6,408 nucleotides of DNA, taken from NCBI GenBank assembly GCA_030147645.1, contig JASBUY010000061.1, positions 1 to 6,408 of the forward strand, written 5' to 3'. Source of the stretch: Aquabacter sp. (GTDB lineage: Bacteria; Pseudomonadota; Alphaproteobacteria; Rhizobiales; Xanthobacteraceae). The notes under the pieces were generated by a model. The model was not told where the DNA came from. It made no database searches and was given only the letters and a program-made list of their open reading frames with translations. The stretch's first letter is position 1, and each line of letters begins with the position of its first letter. This document shows, piece by piece, positions 4,225 to 6,408 of the stretch. Position numbers and translations under genes: made by a program.

Positions 4225-6408
4225 ATGAGCGAGCATACCTCCCGCCTCCTGTCGCTGACCGAGCCGGCTTTCGCGCCGCTGCGCCGGCAGGATTTGGCGT
4301 CCTTTCTCGTCCTCCTCTCGGATGGCCATGTCATCGCCGCAACCCCTCCGTGTCAGGCGCTGGGGGTACTGGAGGGACAGGGCGCACCTGCGGCGGTAAT
4401 CCTTATCGCCCGAGATGTGGCCGCCCATTCGGCCCCGGGCCCAAGGCTGGAACGGGTGCGCCTGCCGGCTGGCTTCGTACCGCGCACCTTTTCCTGCGTC
4501 ACGCTTTCGACGCCGCTTGGCCCCGCCGTTCTCTTCGCGGACCCTGGCGCGCTCAGCGATATCTCCCCCCTGCCCGTGCCGGAAGCCTTGCCGGAAGCGG
4601 CGGCGGCGCGGCCCGTGCGTTTCACCTGGGAGGCGGACGCAGAGGGACGCCTGCTCAGCCTCTCATCCACCTTCCTCGAAGCGCTCGGTCCACGTCTCTC
4701 CCGATGGCAGGGCCGCAGCTTTTCCGACCTTTCAGAGGCCGGGCTTCTGAAGGAGACGGCGCGACTTACGGAGTTGATTCAAGGCGGCGCCACCTTTTCG
4801 GACGCCGTTCTTTGGACCGGTGAGGATCCGCCGCGCCGCATCGAGATCGGTGGTGTTCCCTTATTCGATGGGACGCGGCGCCGAATCGGGGTGCGCGGTT
4901 TCGGCCTGATCTGGCAGGCCCCGCCCGCTCCACCGCTCCAAATTCCGCATCATGTGGTGCCGCAAAATGTGGTGCCGCTGCGCGGTGGTGCGCTGTCCGC
5001 CCATGAGCGATCCGCGTTCCACGAGATCGCCCGCTCCTTGAACGAAGCCATCGACGGCTGGGGCAAGACGCCGCGCCTCGTCCCCGCGCCGCGTGACACG
5101 GCCGCGTCATCCACGGAACCGGACGTCTCTGCCCGTCCCTCCCCTGGCGGCGAACCCGCTCCTTTGCCCGCTGAAAAAGCAGGTGGCCCCTCCTCCCTGC
5201 CTCCCACGCCGGAAGCGCCATCGCTGTTCGACACTGTGCTTTTGGACCGTCTCCCGGTAGGGATTGCGGTGCAGCAGAGCGGGGAGATCGTGCATGTGAA
5301 CGAGACCCTGCTCACCTGGAGTGGGGTGGCGGATCGCGCGGCTTTCCTGGCGGCGGGCGGCATCAATGTCTTTTTGGTCCGCAGCGCGGACCAGATGGCT
5401 CTGCGCGCCTTGGACGGAACCTTGCACCCTGTGGAGGTGCGGCTCGTCTCCGCGCCTTGGCAGGGCGGCACCGCTATTTTGCACACGATTCGACTTCTGG
5501 ACCGCCCGGCGCCTGCCGCGGAGCCGGTTTTTGCCGGACCGGCCGAGGCGGAATTGGCGGCGGCGCGCGCGCTGGGCCAATTGGACGCCCTCAACGCCAT
5601 TCCCTATCCCGTTTTCCTTGTGGATCTGCGGGGCGCTATTCAGCACGTGAATGCGGCGGCTGCGGATCTGTGCGGCTTCAGCGGAGGAGAAGTGCGGGGC
5701 GAACCCTTCACCCTCGCCTTCGCACATGAAAGCCAGAGGGAGGTCGTGGCGCTCCTGGATGCGGCCGCCGCCGCTGCGGGCGCGGTACAGTGCGCCACCG
5801 GCTTGCGCGCGCGCCATCGCCTCGGGGCGGAGCGCGAGATGCGGGTCGCGATCCATGCAGCGCCCCCGAGGGCCGACGTGTTCTGCGTCCTGCTCCAGGA
5901 GGCCGCGCCTCTGCCCGAAGAACAGCTGCCTTTCCGCGAACCATCCGGACCGACACCAGAGGCGGACGCCGCGCTCGATCCTTTCGTGCGGCGGGTCTCC
6001 CATGCGGTTCGTGTTCCACTGACGCCCATTGTCGGCTTTGTGGACGCCGTGCGCAGTGCTGCCTTTGGGCCGATCGGCAATCGCCGTTACGCCAAGCATG
6101 CGGAAGCCGCCGCGATCGCCGCTGAACGTCTCCTGGCGAGCCTGGAAGACATCGAGGCGATGGCGGAGCCTCGGCCCGTCGCCGAACCCGCCGAGCCGGT
6201 GAGCGTGTCGCGCGAAATCCGCTCCGCGCTCGATCATCTCGCCGCAAGTGCCAAACGTCGCCGCGTGCTGGTGCGATGGGACGAAGGCGCGGCGGCGGAG
6301 GCACGGATCGACGCCACGATCCTTGCCCAATGCCTCCGGCTCGTGCTCGAGGAAGCGATCGGCGCGACACCGGAGGGCGGGCAGGTCGTGGTCTCCGTTT
6401 CGCCCCTT
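4225..6408 (+). CDS. Multi-PAS sensor histidine kinase with degenerate H and N boxes, C-terminus cut off
   Basis: The first 728 codons of a soluble signalling protein; the frame is open to the window edge. There is no signal peptide or membrane span. In order: a divergent N-terminal domain (about 1-112); a PAS-like domain (130-231, FTWEADAEGRLLSLSSTFLE at 133-152); a Pro-rich linker (282-332); a second PAS-like domain (335-425, RLPVGIAV at 342-349); a third PAS domain (445-558, IPYPVFLVDLRGAIQHVN at 459-476); HisKA (585-648, SHAVRVPLTPIVGF at 592-605 and FGPIGNRRY at 614-622); and the start of the ATPase domain (658 onward, TPEGGQVVVSV at 715-725). FGPIGNxRY after the H box resembles the DivJ/PleC/PdhS kinases, which control alphaproteobacterial cell-cycle output. 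H593 is present, but the usual following Glu is A594, and the N-box asparagines are replaced by L706 and E710. ATG 4225 is the first start codon after the in-frame TAG at 4159, with AGAAGG just upstream. Catalytic activity is uncertain; the family call is firm. Confidence 0.87.
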   Translation, partial: MSEHTSRLLSLTEPAFAPLRRQDLASFLVLLSDGHVIAATPPCQALGVLEGQGAPAAVILIARDVAAHSAPGPRLERVRLPAGFVPRTFSCVTLSTPLGPAVLFADPGALSDISPLPVPEALPEAAAARPVRFTWEADAEGRLLSLSSTFLEALGPRLSRWQGRSFSDLSEAGLLKETARLTELIQGGATFSDAVLWTGEDPPRRIEIGGVPLFDGTRRRIGVRGFGLIWQAPPAPPLQIPHHVVPQNVVPLRGGALSAHERSAFHEIARSLNEAIDGWGKTPRLVPAPRDTAASSTEPDVSARPSPGGEPAPLPAEKAGGPSSLPPTPEAPSLFDTVLLDRLPVGIAVQQSGEIVHVNETLLTWSGVADRAAFLAAGGINVFLVRSADQMALRALDGTLHPVEVRLVSAPWQGGTAILHTIRLLDRPAPAAEPVFAGPAEAELAAARALGQLDALNAIPYPVFLVDLRGAIQHVNAAAADLCGFSGGEVRGEPFTLAFAHESQREVVALLDAAAAAAGAVQCATGLRARHRLGAEREMRVAIHAAPPRADVFCVLLQEAAPLPEEQLPFREPSGPTPEADAALDPFVRRVSHAVRVPLTPIVGFVDAVRSAAFGPIGNRRYAKHAEAAAIAAERLLASLEDIEAMAEPRPVAEPAEPVSVSREIRSALDHLAASAKRRRVLVRWDEGAAAEARIDATILAQCLRLVLEEAIGATPEGGQVVVSVSPL
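4952..4978 (+). repeat. Short in-frame tandem duplication in the kinase gene
   Basis: The 12-base word ATGTGGTGCCGC occurs at 4952-4963 and 4967-4978, 15 bases (five codons) apart, and encodes HVVPQNVVP at residues 243-251, just after the first PAS-like domain. It looks like a small slippage duplication in a linker that kept the frame. Confidence 0.5.

Noticed and set aside
4149..4823. A 224-codon plus-strand frame overlapping the start of the kinase gene
   Set aside because: It is in another reading frame from the kinase, has no clear Shine-Dalgarno and has low-complexity Arg/Pro/Gly composition.
5107..6330. A 407-codon open frame on the minus strand, opposite the kinase
   Set aside because: The plus-strand frame carries PAS, H-box and ATPase motifs over the same stretch. 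The minus frame shows none and is Arg/Gly/His-rich.
4225..6408. Possible frameshift or pseudogene status of the kinase, given its altered H and N boxes
   Set aside because: All 728 codons read in one frame with continuous domain similarity before and after the altered motifs. The changes are substitutions, not a frame change.

Overview
The window is GC-rich DNA from an alphaproteobacterium, probably one that stores polyhydroxyalkanoate (PHA). This rests on two phasins of the alphaproteobacterial Phasin_2 type, a PAS-rich histidine kinase of the DivJ/PleC/PdhS style, and HldD and WaaC/WaaF proteins of alphaproteobacterial flavour. I cannot name the genus. No mobile element, CRISPR array, tRNA or rRNA was seen.

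Layout. Positions 1-2515 (minus strand) hold a tight lipopolysaccharide inner-core cassette, transcribed in the order waaF (2515 to 1493), waaC (1496 to 381), hldD (369 to beyond position 1, so its C-terminus is missing). waaF and waaC overlap by ATGA. The waaC stop codon lies inside the Shine-Dalgarno of hldD. HldD makes the ADP-L-glycero-D-manno-heptose donor, and WaaC and WaaF add the first two heptoses to Kdo2-lipid A, so the three genes form one pathway.

Positions 2658-3897 (minus strand) hold two paralogous phasin genes in tandem, 181 bases apart, closed by a clear intrinsic terminator at 2658-2683 that separates them from the waa cassette. The gap between the phasins carries a candidate promoter for the downstream gene. 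Its -35 region lies in one of two TTGTGC-N-GCACAA-like palindromes centred 22 bp apart. In the minus-strand transcript the same DNA folds as one 14-bp hairpin. A further perfect dyad lies in the leader.

Positions 3898-4224 are a divergent intergenic region with weak promoter candidates and small dyads. Positions 4225-6408 (plus strand) hold the first 728 codons of a soluble multi-PAS histidine kinase that runs off the window. Its H box keeps the histidine but has lost the following acidic residue, and its N box has lost both asparagines, so it may be a pseudokinase or an atypical kinase.

The most interesting points are the degenerate kinase and the TGC-rich dyads around the phasin genes. The rest is ordinary chromosomal content. 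I did not see a clearly new multi-gene system.
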